The notes: generated from the sequence alone by a model not told the origin. A DNA stretch of 6,549 nt from Propionibacteriaceae bacterium (GCA_003158895.1 PMLO01000254.1:1-6549), one strand, 5' to 3'. Numbered from the stretch's first letter, positions 1-4,729 are shown. Translations and numbers: made by a program.

Positions 1-1
1 C

Positions 2-208
2 TGCGTCGAGTCGACGATGAGGTCTGCGTACGAGCGCGGCTACGAGGTGATCACGCTCACCGACTGCGTCGCCGGCACGAGCATGGAGGAGCATGCGAAC
101 GCGATCACGTACGACTACCCGATGTTCTCGCACCCGATGAGCTCCACCGACTTCCTGGCGGCACTGTCGGGGTCGCTGGCATCGGCCGACTCCTCCCGCG
201 GGTACTGA
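2..208 (+). CDS. Isochorismatase-family cysteine hydrolase, C-terminal fragment
   Basis: The reading frame is open at the left window edge and ends at TGA 206-208, giving about 68 residues. It begins with C-V-E-S-T-M-R-S-A-Y-E-R-G-Y, which matches the segment after the nucleophile elbow of isochorismatase-like hydrolases (typically N-V-C-V-E-S-T), so the first visible Cys is probably the catalytic one. The following stretch, E-V-I-T-L-T-D-C-V-A-G-T-S, is the usual beta-strand and Asp-Cys segment after it, and E-E-H-A-N-A is also typical of the family. Members hydrolyse C-N or ether bonds (isochorismate, nicotinamide, N-carbamoyl compounds) in the cytoplasm; the substrate cannot be told from this fragment. 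The N-terminal Asp and Lys of the catalytic triad lie outside the window. A hairpin terminator overlaps its stop codon, so it ends its transcript. Confidence 0.85.
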   Translation, partial: CVESTMRSAYERGYEVITLTDCVAGTSMEEHANAITYDYPMFSHPMSSTDFLAALSGSLASADSSRGY

Positions 209-220
209 CGGCGGGAGCTT
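193..220 (+). terminator. Rho-independent terminator of the cysteine hydrolase gene
   Basis: Perfect 7-bp stem CTCCCGC (193-199) with GCGGGAG (211-217), an 11-base loop, followed by CTTTGCT. The hairpin spans the stop codon of the upstream gene. The T tract is short, which is common in high-GC actinomycete terminators. Confidence 0.65.
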
Positions 221-266
221 TGCTATCGCCCGTCCGAGTCGAGAGGCGACCTGAGCCGTGTCGCTC

Positions 267-272
267 TAGTCT
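267..272 (+). promoter_or_regulatory. -10 box, leaderless promoter
   Basis: TAGTCT fits the actinomycete TAnnnT -10 consensus. It ends 7 bases before GTG 280, so transcription would begin at or next to the start codon and give a leaderless mRNA. There is no Shine-Dalgarno sequence before that GTG. No convincing -35 box is visible. Confidence 0.5.
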
Positions 273-279
273 GACCACC

Positions 280-360
280 GTGAGCGAGGACATGTACGCA
301 CCCGGGGTCGACCGGATCCGTACGCACGTCGGCGTCTTCGCGGACTGGGTGGCACGGTGA
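280..360 (+). CDS. Short upstream ORF (26 codons) coupled to membrane protein
   Basis: The GTG at 280 lies 7 bases after a TAnnnT box and opens a 26-residue frame starting M-S-E-D-M-Y-A-P-G and ending V-F-A-D-W-V-A-R. Its TGA (358-360) overlaps the GTG start of the next gene (357-359) in the GTGA arrangement typical of translational coupling. The next gene has no good Shine-Dalgarno sequence of its own, so terminating ribosomes could re-initiate there. I do not recognise the peptide. It is soluble, mixed charge, with no membrane segment. It may be a regulatory leader, a real micro-protein, or the surviving end of a larger lost gene. Confidence 0.4.
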   Translation: MSEDMYAPGVDRIRTHVGVFADWVAR

Positions 361-716
361 CGGGCTGGCAACGTACGGAGCGCTGGCTCGCGCTGTTCAG
401 CTTCGTCGCCGACGTCGCTGCCGTGCTCGGCTGGATCGGTGCCGTCGCGACGGGCTCTGGCGGCCTGTCGGTGTTGCTGCTGGTCGTCACTGTCGCGATC
501 GCGTTGTTCGCCGTCGCGTGGGTGATGAGGCCGGGTGCTCTGCGCTGGTGGTCCGGGCTTCTGGTCCTCGGTGCGGCGATCGGCCCGGCCTGGTTCGCGT
601 TCGTGACGCTCTCGGGCGCCATCCCACACGTCGCCGGTCTCTTCACACTCGTCGCCGTCGGGCTGGCAGGTGTCACCGTCTTCCGGCGCTACGAGATGCC
701 TCCGGTCGGCCGGTAG
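357..716 (+). CDS. Small four-helix integral membrane protein, unknown function
   Basis: The product is 119 residues, almost entirely hydrophobic. Four predicted membrane segments lie at roughly residues 10-33, 36-57, 61-85 and 89-109. The start W-Q-R-T-E-R-W and the end F-R-R-Y-E-M-P-P-V-G-R are short and polar; the Arg pair directly after helix 4 favours a cytoplasmic C-terminus, and four helices would then place both ends inside. No catalytic or transport motif is visible and I cannot assign a family. GTG 357 is chosen because it is the first start in the open frame and overlaps the stop of the upstream 26-codon ORF. The gene is convergent with the TetR gene, 40 bases apart. It may have a structural or small-transporter-like role, but nothing in the sequence shows that. 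Confidence 0.75.
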   Translation: MTGWQRTERWLALFSFVADVAAVLGWIGAVATGSGGLSVLLLVVTVAIALFAVAWVMRPGALRWWSGLLVLGAAIGPAWFAFVTLSGAIPHVAGLFTLVAVGLAGVTVFRRYEMPPVGR

Positions 717-756
717 CTGGCGGCGGCCGGCTCCCTGAGGCCTTGAGCGGCAGGCC

Positions 757-1635
757 CTACATGTCGTAGAGCTCTTGCGCGGTCAGGGCCCAGAGCTGCC
801 GACGCTGGGCGATCGCCGCTGGGGACCAGTCGGCGTCCGGATCAGGCTCGAGGAACGCGTGGAAGACGGCCGTGAGCCCGTACATCGGGACGGTCCACTC
901 GGCGGTCTTCGAGCTGCCGAACGGGGCGAGGCTGCGGGTGGACGTGGCGAGCTTCTCGTCGACGAGGGCCTTGACGACGTAGCCAGTCATGACGGCGCCC
1001 GAGGTGCTCGACATGAGCTCGTACCCCACGTGGTCGTCGAGGCCGCCGCTGACGCGGTAGCCGATCATGGCGGCGAGGTTGCGGTATACGCGAGCGCGGC
1101 GCGCCACGAACCGTGTCTCCGCGTCGAGGACCGCCGCGGCGGCCGCCTCGCGGATGGGGCCGGGCGGGAGCCCGGTGACCGTTGCGGACAGTGCCACATA
1201 CGTACGCCAACGCGGCGAGCTCCAGATCCGTTCGAACTCGGATCCCGACGACAGACGAAGCGCCTCGATGAGCAGGTCCTGCCGCGCCTGGGGGTCGTTG
1301 AGGTCCGTGCCCTGGATCAGGGCGCCGAGCTCCTCGATCAGACCGGGCGGCTCGACCGAAAGGTCCGTGTCCCGTGCGACGGCGACGAGGAGGTCGGCGA
1401 GGAAGAGGTCCTTGTACGGCCACCGGCGGTACGCCGAGCTGCGTGACACGTCCGCGTGCGTGATGACGTTCTCGAGGCTCAGGTGGTCGAGGCTCACGGT
1501 GAGCCCCTGCGACTCCACGAGGTCGAGGGCCGTCTGCAGCATGCGCTGCTCGGTCTCCGCGTCGGGTATCCGCTGCCGCCTCCGGGCGACCCCTGTCGGA
1601 CCCTGATCCCGCGACGGCGTTGTGGTGATCGGCAC
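757..1635 (-). CDS. TetR/AcrR-family transcriptional regulator
   Basis: The protein has 292 residues, longer than the usual roughly 200 for the family. The DNA-binding region is at about residues 25-85: a first helix E-Q-R-M-L-Q-T-A-L-D-L-V, then the helix-turn-helix around E-N-V-I-T-H-A-D-V-S-R-S-S-A-Y-R-R-W, closed by the typical Y-K-D-L-F-L-A-D-L-L. In canonical members the Tyr-Arg-Trp/His-Phe block contacts the backbone. The C-terminal 200 residues are the ligand/dimer part and show no diagnostic motif, so the ligand is unknown. A roughly 20-residue polar, basic N-terminal extension precedes helix 1. The start is GTG 1635: a TAGACT box ends 6 bases before it, which suggests a leaderless mRNA. 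It diverges from the membrane-remnant/flavodoxin pair across a 17-bp palindrome, so I infer it represses itself and that pair. Confidence 0.88.
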   Translation of the reverse strand: MPITTTPSRDQGPTGVARRRQRIPDAETEQRMLQTALDLVESQGLTVSLDHLSLENVITHADVSRSSAYRRWPYKDLFLADLLVAVARDTDLSVEPPGLIEELGALIQGTDLNDPQARQDLLIEALRLSSGSEFERIWSSPRWRTYVALSATVTGLPPGPIREAAAAAVLDAETRFVARRARVYRNLAAMIGYRVSGGLDDHVGYELMSSTSGAVMTGYVVKALVDEKLATSTRSLAPFGSSKTAEWTVPMYGLTAVFHAFLEPDPDADWSPAAIAQRRQLWALTAQELYDM

Positions 1636-1641
1636 GCTTTC

Positions 1642-1647
1642 AGTCTA
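1642..1647 (-). promoter_or_regulatory. -10 box of the TetR gene (leaderless)
   Basis: Read on the minus strand this is TAGACT, ending 6 bases before the GTG start at 1635. A possible -35 (TTGGTA, plus-strand 1663-1668) gives a short 15-base spacer, so the -35 assignment is weak. The palindrome at 1651-1667 lies directly upstream of this -10, where a bound repressor would block RNA polymerase. Confidence 0.55.
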
Positions 1648-1650
1648 CAT

Positions 1651-1667
1651 TGATACATAATGTACCA
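1651..1667. promoter_or_regulatory. Palindromic operator candidate for the adjacent TetR protein
   Basis: Arms TGATACAT and ATGTACCA flank a single central A at 1659. The inner 11 bases (TACATAATGTA, 1654-1664) are a perfect inverted repeat, and the full 17 bp has one mismatched pair. It is an AT-rich island in GC-rich DNA, lies between divergent genes, and overlaps the TetR gene's promoter. Size and symmetry match TetR-family operators. Binding by this regulator is inferred from position. Confidence 0.65.
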
Positions 1668-1675
1668 AGTACCAA
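1662..1675 (+). repeat. Tandem 7-bp direct repeat next to operator
   Basis: GTACCAA occurs twice in immediate succession (1662-1668 and 1669-1675). The first copy shares GTACCA with the right arm of the palindrome. The second could be an extra half-site for the regulator or a slippage product. Confidence 0.5.
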
Positions 1676-1690
1676 TCGAAGGAGAATGTC

Positions 1691-1849
1691 ATTCCACTCC
1701 ATGTCGGCATCGCGCACATCGTGGTGATCGTCGCGCCCCTCACGGCGCTGGTCGCGCTCGTCTATGCCGTCCGTGCCCGCTCTCGCACCGGCATCGTCCT
1801 CGACCAGGCGATGACTGCTGTCTGGTCCCAGCATCCTCTCTACACATGA
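1691..1849 (+). pseudogene. Truncated small membrane protein, DUF2231-like N-terminus, no standard start
   Basis: A 52-codon frame runs from ATT 1691 to TGA 1847-1849. Residues 1-28 (I-P-L-H-V-G-I-A-H-I-V-V-I-V, then A-P-L-T-A-L-V-A-L-V-Y-A-V-R) read as one membrane helix. They resemble the opening of DUF2231-like proteins, in which a Met would stand where Ile is here. A clean Shine-Dalgarno AAGGAG (1679-1684) lies 6 bases before the ATT, and no ATG, GTG or TTG occurs in this frame between the stop at 1658 and that point. After the helix the frame passes directly into a polar tail ending A-V-W-S-Q-H-P-L-Y-T, with no second helix. My reading is a mutated start plus an internal deletion of a normally about 150-residue, four-helix protein. 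Alternatives are a functional 52-residue peptide using a rare ATT start, or a start at GTG 1721. Its stop abuts the ribosome site of the flavodoxin gene, so the two share a transcript. The family assignment is from memory. Confidence 0.45.
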
Positions 1850-1863
1850 AGGAGACTCCTGTC

Positions 1864-2337
1864 ATGCGCGCACTCGTCGTCGTTGAGTCGTGGTTCGGGA
1901 ACACCGCACAGATCGCCGAGGCCATCGCCGATGGCCTTCGGGAAGCGGGGGCCGACGTGGAGGTCACGCCGGCTGCGTCCGCACCACGCGAGCCGGTCGC
2001 CGATCTCATCGTCGTCGCCGCCCCCACGCACAACCTCGGACTCCCCTCTCCCGCCAGCCGCGGCAAGGCCATCGAGGGTGGCGGCAGCGGCGAGGACGTC
2101 GGCATCCGCGAGTGGCTGGAGCAGGCGACCCCCTCCGCTGCGCGGCTCACCTGCGTGGACACCGTCGTCGCCAGCATGTTCTCCGGCTCGGCCGCGAAGG
2201 CCGCGCAGAAGCTCGCCCACCGTCGGGGGTGGCACGCCGACCGTGGACCCAGCTTCCTCGTAGGTGGCACCAAGGGACCACTCGCCGCTGATGCGCTCGA
2301 GACAGCGACCGCGCTCGGGCGCTCGCTCGGCTCGTAG
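1864..2337 (+). CDS. Flavodoxin-like FMN-binding protein
   Basis: The product has 157 residues, normal for a short-chain flavodoxin. The N-terminal strand M-R-A-L-V-V-V-E-S is followed by W-F-G-N-T-A-Q-I-A (residues 10-18), matching the flavodoxin phosphate-binding loop (S/T-x-F/T-G-N-T). Residues 53-68, A-P-T-H-N-L-G-L-P-S-P-A-S-R-G-K, correspond to the loop that packs on the isoalloxazine ring in actinomycete flavodoxin-domain proteins. Residues 104-108, S-M-F-S-G, precede the third flavin loop region. Such proteins carry electrons or reduce quinones or other small molecules in the cytoplasm; the partner is unknown. ATG 1864 is chosen over in-frame ATG 1846 because AAGGAG (1849-1854) lies 9 bases upstream of it. 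The gene follows the membrane remnant by 14 bases and probably shares its promoter and TetR control. No clear terminator is seen after the stop; only an 8-bp inverted repeat with a 44-base loop (2346-2353 and 2398-2405). Confidence 0.82.
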   Translation: MRALVVVESWFGNTAQIAEAIADGLREAGADVEVTPAASAPREPVADLIVVAAPTHNLGLPSPASRGKAIEGGGSGEDVGIREWLEQATPSAARLTCVDTVVASMFSGSAAKAAQKLAHRRGWHADRGPSFLVGGTKGPLAADALETATALGRSLGS

Positions 2338-2404
2338 AACCCGCACGGAGGGCCTTGCGTCAGGGCTACGTCGGGATGGTGTTCGAGGAGTGTTAGCGCC
2401 CTCC

Positions 2405-2415
2405 GGAGTCACTCC
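2405..2415. promoter_or_regulatory. Perfect 11-bp palindrome in esterase promoter region
   Basis: GGAGTCACTCC is symmetric about C2410. It lies 20 bases upstream of the TACCGT -10 box, so it overlaps or abuts the -35 position of the esterase promoter. This fits a regulator site, but no specific regulator is implied by the sequence. Confidence 0.35.
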
Positions 2416-2435
2416 CACGAGGGGTGCGCGGGTCC

Positions 2436-2441
2436 TACCGT
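2436..2441 (+). promoter_or_regulatory. -10 box of the esterase gene (leaderless)
   Basis: TACCGT fits TAnnnT and ends 6 bases before ATG 2448. There is no Shine-Dalgarno sequence between it and the ATG, so the mRNA is probably leaderless. The arrangement supports choosing ATG 2448 over the in-frame GTG at 2424, which would lie upstream of the promoter. Confidence 0.55.
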
Positions 2442-2447
2442 CGAGTC

Positions 2448-3368
2448 ATGCCACGTGTTCGCCGCATCCGCCGAGCCCGCCGAGCCCTGGTCGTCCTCCT
2501 GGTTGTCGTCGTCGCCGTGATCGGCGTCCTCGTCGTCGGCCGCATCGTGCGTCGGCACCCACAGGTCATCGGCGCGCCGGTGACAGCGACGGGCAAGCAG
2601 ACCATCTCGTACGGATCGTCGGCCGACCAGGTGTACGACGTGTGGCCGGCCGTCGGCGGAAGCGGGTCCGCGCCTCTGGTGATGTTCGTCCACGGAGGCG
2701 GCTGGACGAGCGGCAGCAAGGACTCTGCCTCCAGCCCGTACACGTCCAGCTACTACCCGGCGGAGGGGTACGTGTACGCGTCGATCAACTACCGCCTCGT
2801 ACCCTCCGTCACGGTCGAGGACGAAGCCAGCGACGTCGCGGCGGCGCTCAAGTCGCTTCTCGACCACGCGGCCGAGCTCGGCATCGACCCTGGTCGCGTC
2901 GTGATCATGGGCCACAGCGCCGGCGCGCACCTCGTGGCGCTGGTGGGTACGGACGAGACGTACCTCGCAGGACTCGGCCTGTCCGAGTCGTCGCTGCGGG
3001 GCGTCATCGCGATCGACGGGGCCGCGTACGACGTGCCGACGCAGGTCGCGGCGGGCGGCATCATGCACGACCGGTACCTGGAGGCGTTCGGCTCCGACCC
3101 CGTACGGCAGGCCGCTTTGTCGCCCACGTCCCACGCCGCTGCTCCGAACGCGCCCGCCTTCCTGCTCCCGCACGTACAGCGCCCCGACGGCATCGCGCAG
3201 GCGGACGAGCTCGCGGCCGCGCTGAGGGCCGCCGGTACGAACGCGGAGGAGGCCAGCTTCCCGGGTACAGGTCTCGAGGGCCACGCGGAGATCAACCGCG
3301 GCCTCGGCGACCCGACGTACGCGGAGACCCCCGTCGTCGACGCGTGGCTCGCGAAGGTGTTCGCCTGA
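2448..3368 (+). CDS. Membrane-anchored alpha/beta-hydrolase, carboxylesterase type
   Basis: The protein has 306 residues. The first 11 contain seven basic residues, followed by a Val/Leu-rich helix at about 13-31 and then R-R, with no signal peptidase site evident. This suggests a signal anchor with the enzyme outside the membrane. The hydrolase domain carries the oxyanion-hole motif H-G-G-G-W (residues 82-86) and the nucleophile elbow G-H-S-A-G (155-159, Ser157). The His is probably His279 in L-E-G-H-A-E, and Asp247 in R-P-D-G is the likely acid. H-G-G-G with G-H-S-A-G places it near the hormone-sensitive-lipase/BD-FAE-like carboxylesterases, which hydrolyse short acyl or aryl esters; the true substrate is unknown. 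The interval S-I-N-Y-R-L-V-P (112-119) is also typical. The gene is convergent with the DinB gene, 10 bases apart, and seems to have its own leaderless promoter. Confidence 0.88.
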   Translation: MPRVRRIRRARRALVVLLVVVVAVIGVLVVGRIVRRHPQVIGAPVTATGKQTISYGSSADQVYDVWPAVGGSGSAPLVMFVHGGGWTSGSKDSASSPYTSSYYPAEGYVYASINYRLVPSVTVEDEASDVAAALKSLLDHAAELGIDPGRVVIMGHSAGAHLVALVGTDETYLAGLGLSESSLRGVIAIDGAAYDVPTQVAAGGIMHDRYLEAFGSDPVRQAALSPTSHAAAPNAPAFLLPHVQRPDGIAQADELAAALRAAGTNAEEASFPGTGLEGHAEINRGLGDPTYAETPVVDAWLAKVFA

Positions 3369-3378
3369 GCTGGGCCGG

Positions 3379-3900
3379 CTAGTAGCCGATCCGCCAGTTC
3401 TCGAGCAGCCCACGCAGATAGGCGGCCTGGGCCACGTGCGCGACGGCGTCGTCGATCATGCTCACGATCCGTACGCCGCGCGTGACCGGACTTCCTCCGA
3501 AGTGACCGATGACGTCATCGAGGTCGGTGTCCGTGAGGTTCGAGATGTACGAGACCAGCGCGTCCACCGTGGCCTCGAGGTAGCCCGTGAGGAGGGACGG
3601 GTCCTGGACCTGCACCTTCGCCACGTCCGCCGGGCCGTCGCCGAAGCCCATGTCGTCCGTGGGACGGTCGAGGCCGAACCGCTCGGCCCAGCCAGCGTCG
3701 GTCCAGACCTGCGACCCACCCGACAGCCGCGCGAGCTGGGCATCCATCTGGCGACCCGAGTGCCAGATGAGCCAGGCGATCGAAGAGTGAGCGTCGTCAG
3801 GCATGCGGTTGACGGCATCCGTGGAGATGCCCTTCAGCACCTGGTGCGTGCTCTCGATGGGCCGCTGGGCGGCGTCCGTGAGGATCTCTCGAGCGTCCAT
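3379..3900 (-). CDS. DinB/DUF664-family protein, possible thiol-dependent enzyme
   Basis: The protein has 173 residues, typical of the DinB four-helix-bundle superfamily. The first helix block is E-I-L-T-D-A-A-Q-R. The W-L-I-W-H-S-G-R-Q segment carries His47, the usual first metal ligand. The C-terminal D-D-A-V-A-H-V-A-Q-A-A-Y-L-R-G (150-164) is the hallmark H-x-x-x-H-x-x-Q-x-x-Y-x-R-G helix, but with Asp151 in the first His position and His155 in the second. Some family members use mycothiol or bacillithiol for S-transfer or isomerisation; others have no known activity. ATG 3900 is chosen because AAGGAG precedes it by 4 bases; GTG 3930 in the same frame has no ribosome site. It is transcribed alone, convergent with the esterase gene. 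I could not identify a convincing promoter upstream. Confidence 0.83.
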   Translation of the reverse strand: MDAREILTDAAQRPIESTHQVLKGISTDAVNRMPDDAHSSIAWLIWHSGRQMDAQLARLSGGSQVWTDAGWAERFGLDRPTDDMGFGDGPADVAKVQVQDPSLLTGYLEATVDALVSYISNLTDTDLDDVIGHFGGSPVTRGVRIVSMIDDAVAHVAQAAYLRGLLENWRIGY

Positions 3901-4025
3901 GGGACTCCTTGTCTCGGGTGTTCTTTCCACTGTGGCACTGCTAACGATCGAGCGAGGTCAGTTCGTCGAGGCCGCTGTGATCGCTGCCCAACGGCTTATC
4001 GTCGGCTCCTATTCGGTAAGGCTAG

Positions 4026-4059
4026 GTCGGCGAAAACGTGCAGCCGTTTGACCGCCGAC
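4026..4059. repeat. Two-step inverted repeat (hairpin)
   Basis: Outer arms GTCGGCG (4026-4032) and CGCCGAC (4053-4059) pair perfectly. Inside, AAACG (4034-4038) pairs with CGTTT (4045-4049) around a 6-base loop. The asymmetric internal loop is 1 versus 3 bases. No T tract follows on either strand, so it does not look like a terminator. It may be a transcript structure or a protein-binding site. Confidence 0.5.
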
Positions 4060-4116
4060 GCGGACTCGTCGGGGATCCGAGTGCAGAAGTGCCAACCCCG
4101 GCAGGAGATGTGCGCC

Positions 4117-4221
4117 ATGCGCGGCACCGAGGGTCTGATCGCCGCCGCATCGTCCTTGCTGACGGCTTCGATCACGCCTGAAGAGGAGTTCGCTCCTCAT
4201 GCACAACACTGCCCGGTTTGA
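4117..4221 (+). CDS. Possible 34-residue small protein
   Basis: ATG 4117 lies 9 bases after AGGAG (4103-4107) and opens a 34-residue frame beginning M-R-G-T-E-G-L-I-A-A-A-S-S-L-L, then a Thr/Pro/Glu stretch and H-A-Q-H-C-P-V at the end. The N-terminal part could form a short amphipathic helix. The C-terminus has two His and one Cys close together. The frame extends openly upstream, so the ATG is supported only by the ribosome site. I do not recognise it. The short hairpin at 4183-4198 lies inside it, and a terminator-like hairpin follows at 4330, so a short transcript carrying this ORF is possible but unproven. Confidence 0.2.
   Translation: MRGTEGLIAAASSLLTASITPEEEFAPHAQHCPV
4183..4198. repeat. 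Perfect 6-bp hairpin with TTCG loop
   Basis: GAGGAG (4183-4188) and CTCCTC (4193-4198) flank TTCG. The closing pair is G-C rather than the C-G that makes the UUCG loop extra stable. As RNA the left arm resembles a ribosome site for ATG 4199 and would be hidden by the right arm. The frame from that ATG looks non-coding. Confidence 0.45.
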
Positions 4222-4251
4222 CTGGCGTAGGAAGCTGGAACGTGCGAGCAT

Positions 4252-4325
4252 GGACCATCTGCTCGGTTGCGGCGCGGGCCCCCTATCCCCCCGGCGGGCC
4301 CGCGCCACAAGCGGGCAGATCGTCT
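4252..4325. repeat. Long composite hairpin, candidate structured RNA
   Basis: The inner stem is a perfect 11 bp: GGCGCGGGCCC (4271-4281) with GGGCCCGCGCC (4296-4306), loop of 14 bases. A 5-by-5 internal loop (4266-4270, 4307-4311) separates it from a 9-bp outer stem, ATCTGCTCG (4257-4265) with CGGGCAGAT (4312-4320), including one G-T wobble. After a C-C mismatch, GAC (4253-4255) pairs with GTC (4322-4324). About 23 base pairs line up in order over 74 bases. There is no T tract right after it, but the terminator-like hairpin at 4330 follows closely. Confidence 0.55.
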
Positions 4326-4329
4326 CCCA

Positions 4330-4354
4330 GGCCTCGGCATTCGCCGGGGCCTTT
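4330..4354 (+). terminator. Terminator-like hairpin with no clear gene
   Basis: GGCCTCGGC (4330-4338) pairs with GCCGGGGCC (4343-4351) over nine positions, one a G-T wobble, around the loop ATTC, followed by TTT. On the minus strand the hairpin is not followed by T, so it would act on a plus-strand transcript. No convincing protein gene ends just upstream. The likely customer is a small RNA or the 34-codon ORF at 4117. Confidence 0.5.
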
Positions 4355-4403
4355 CGCGTGGGGGAAACCGGGTCCGGGCCTTTCGCGTGGGGGAACCGGG
4401 TCC
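4347..4403. repeat. Imperfect tandem duplication, 29 + 28 bp
   Basis: Copy 1 (4347-4375) and copy 2 (4376-4403) are identical except that copy 1 has three As and copy 2 two in the run after GTGGGGG. Each copy begins GGGCCTTTCGCG. Copy 1 begins inside the right arm of the terminator-like hairpin, so the duplication repeats the 3' half of that hairpin with its T tract and the 21 bases beyond, but not the left arm. Confidence 0.85.
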
Positions 4404-4422
4404 GGCTCACAGGAAGACCACA

Positions 4423-4437
4423 GCCGTGGCCCACGGC
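4423..4437. repeat. Perfect 15-bp palindrome
   Basis: GCCGTGG and CCACGGC are separated by one C (4430). It has the form of a protein-binding site but no adjacent promoter is recognisable. It lies 19 bases after the tandem duplication. Confidence 0.45.
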
Positions 4438-4500
4438 ATTCACATGCCCTGGCGGTGAACTTCTCGTCATGAGGACGTTGCGGATGGACATCGCGGGTAC

Positions 4501-4537
4501 GCCGGACCGGGGCCCGGCGCCACTCCCGCGATCGCGG
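4501..4537. repeat. Two adjacent GC-rich inverted repeats
   Basis: GCCGGACC and GGCCCGGC (4501-4518, two-base loop) pair with one mismatch. CCGCGATCGCGG (4526-4537) is a perfect 12-bp palindrome. Such palindromes are frequent by chance in DNA this GC-rich, so significance is uncertain. Confidence 0.35.
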
Positions 4538-4729
4538 TGCTCCTCGCGCTTTCGCCGGACGCTTGTGGTCAGTCCGCCCGGCTGAGAGCTGCCACCTGAT
4601 GACCGCGGGTGCTGTGTCGGCACGAGGGAGGCGGCCCATACCGGAGGCGATGTCCGGACGGGGCTCTCGCGTCGCACTGAGTCGCTGGAACGACCCTGTC
4701 GATTCAGCGGCACCCGCGGTCGTCGGTGT

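Larger units (their letters stand above)
3901..4729. other. Gene-free region with multiple hairpins
   Basis: These 829 bases lie upstream of the DinB gene and downstream of the MFS gene. Long open frames cross it on both strands, but their translations are Arg/Pro/Gly-rich or otherwise patternless and show no family motif, so I do not call them. It holds an inverted repeat (4026-4059), a possible 34-codon ORF (4117-4221), a small hairpin (4183-4198), a long composite hairpin (4252-4325), a terminator-like hairpin (4330-4354), a tandem duplication (4347-4403) and several perfect short palindromes up to 4537. From 4538 to 4729 I see nothing beyond weak 4-5 bp inverted repeats. No tRNA or recognised riboswitch was found. 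Confidence 0.6.

Noticed and set aside
717..756. GGCCT...AGGCC inverted repeat between the convergent membrane-protein and TetR genes
   Set aside because: Only 5 bp with an 8-base loop and no T tract; too weak to call a terminator.
4199..4585. Plus-strand 128-codon frame beginning just after GAGGAG
   Set aside because: It reads through the composite hairpin, the terminator and the duplication, and shows no protein-like pattern; its apparent ribosome site is one arm of a perfect hairpin.
4571..4612. TPP-riboswitch-like words CTGAGA and ACCTGAT on the plus strand
   Set aside because: The two words are only 6 bases apart, the flanking conserved stems and the CCGG...CCGG element are absent, and no plus-strand gene follows.
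4009..4713. Long minus-strand open frame of 234 codons across the gene-free region
   Set aside because: The translation is Arg/Pro/Ser-rich without family motifs, crosses the hairpins and the tandem duplication, and has no ribosome site; long chance frames are expected at this GC content.
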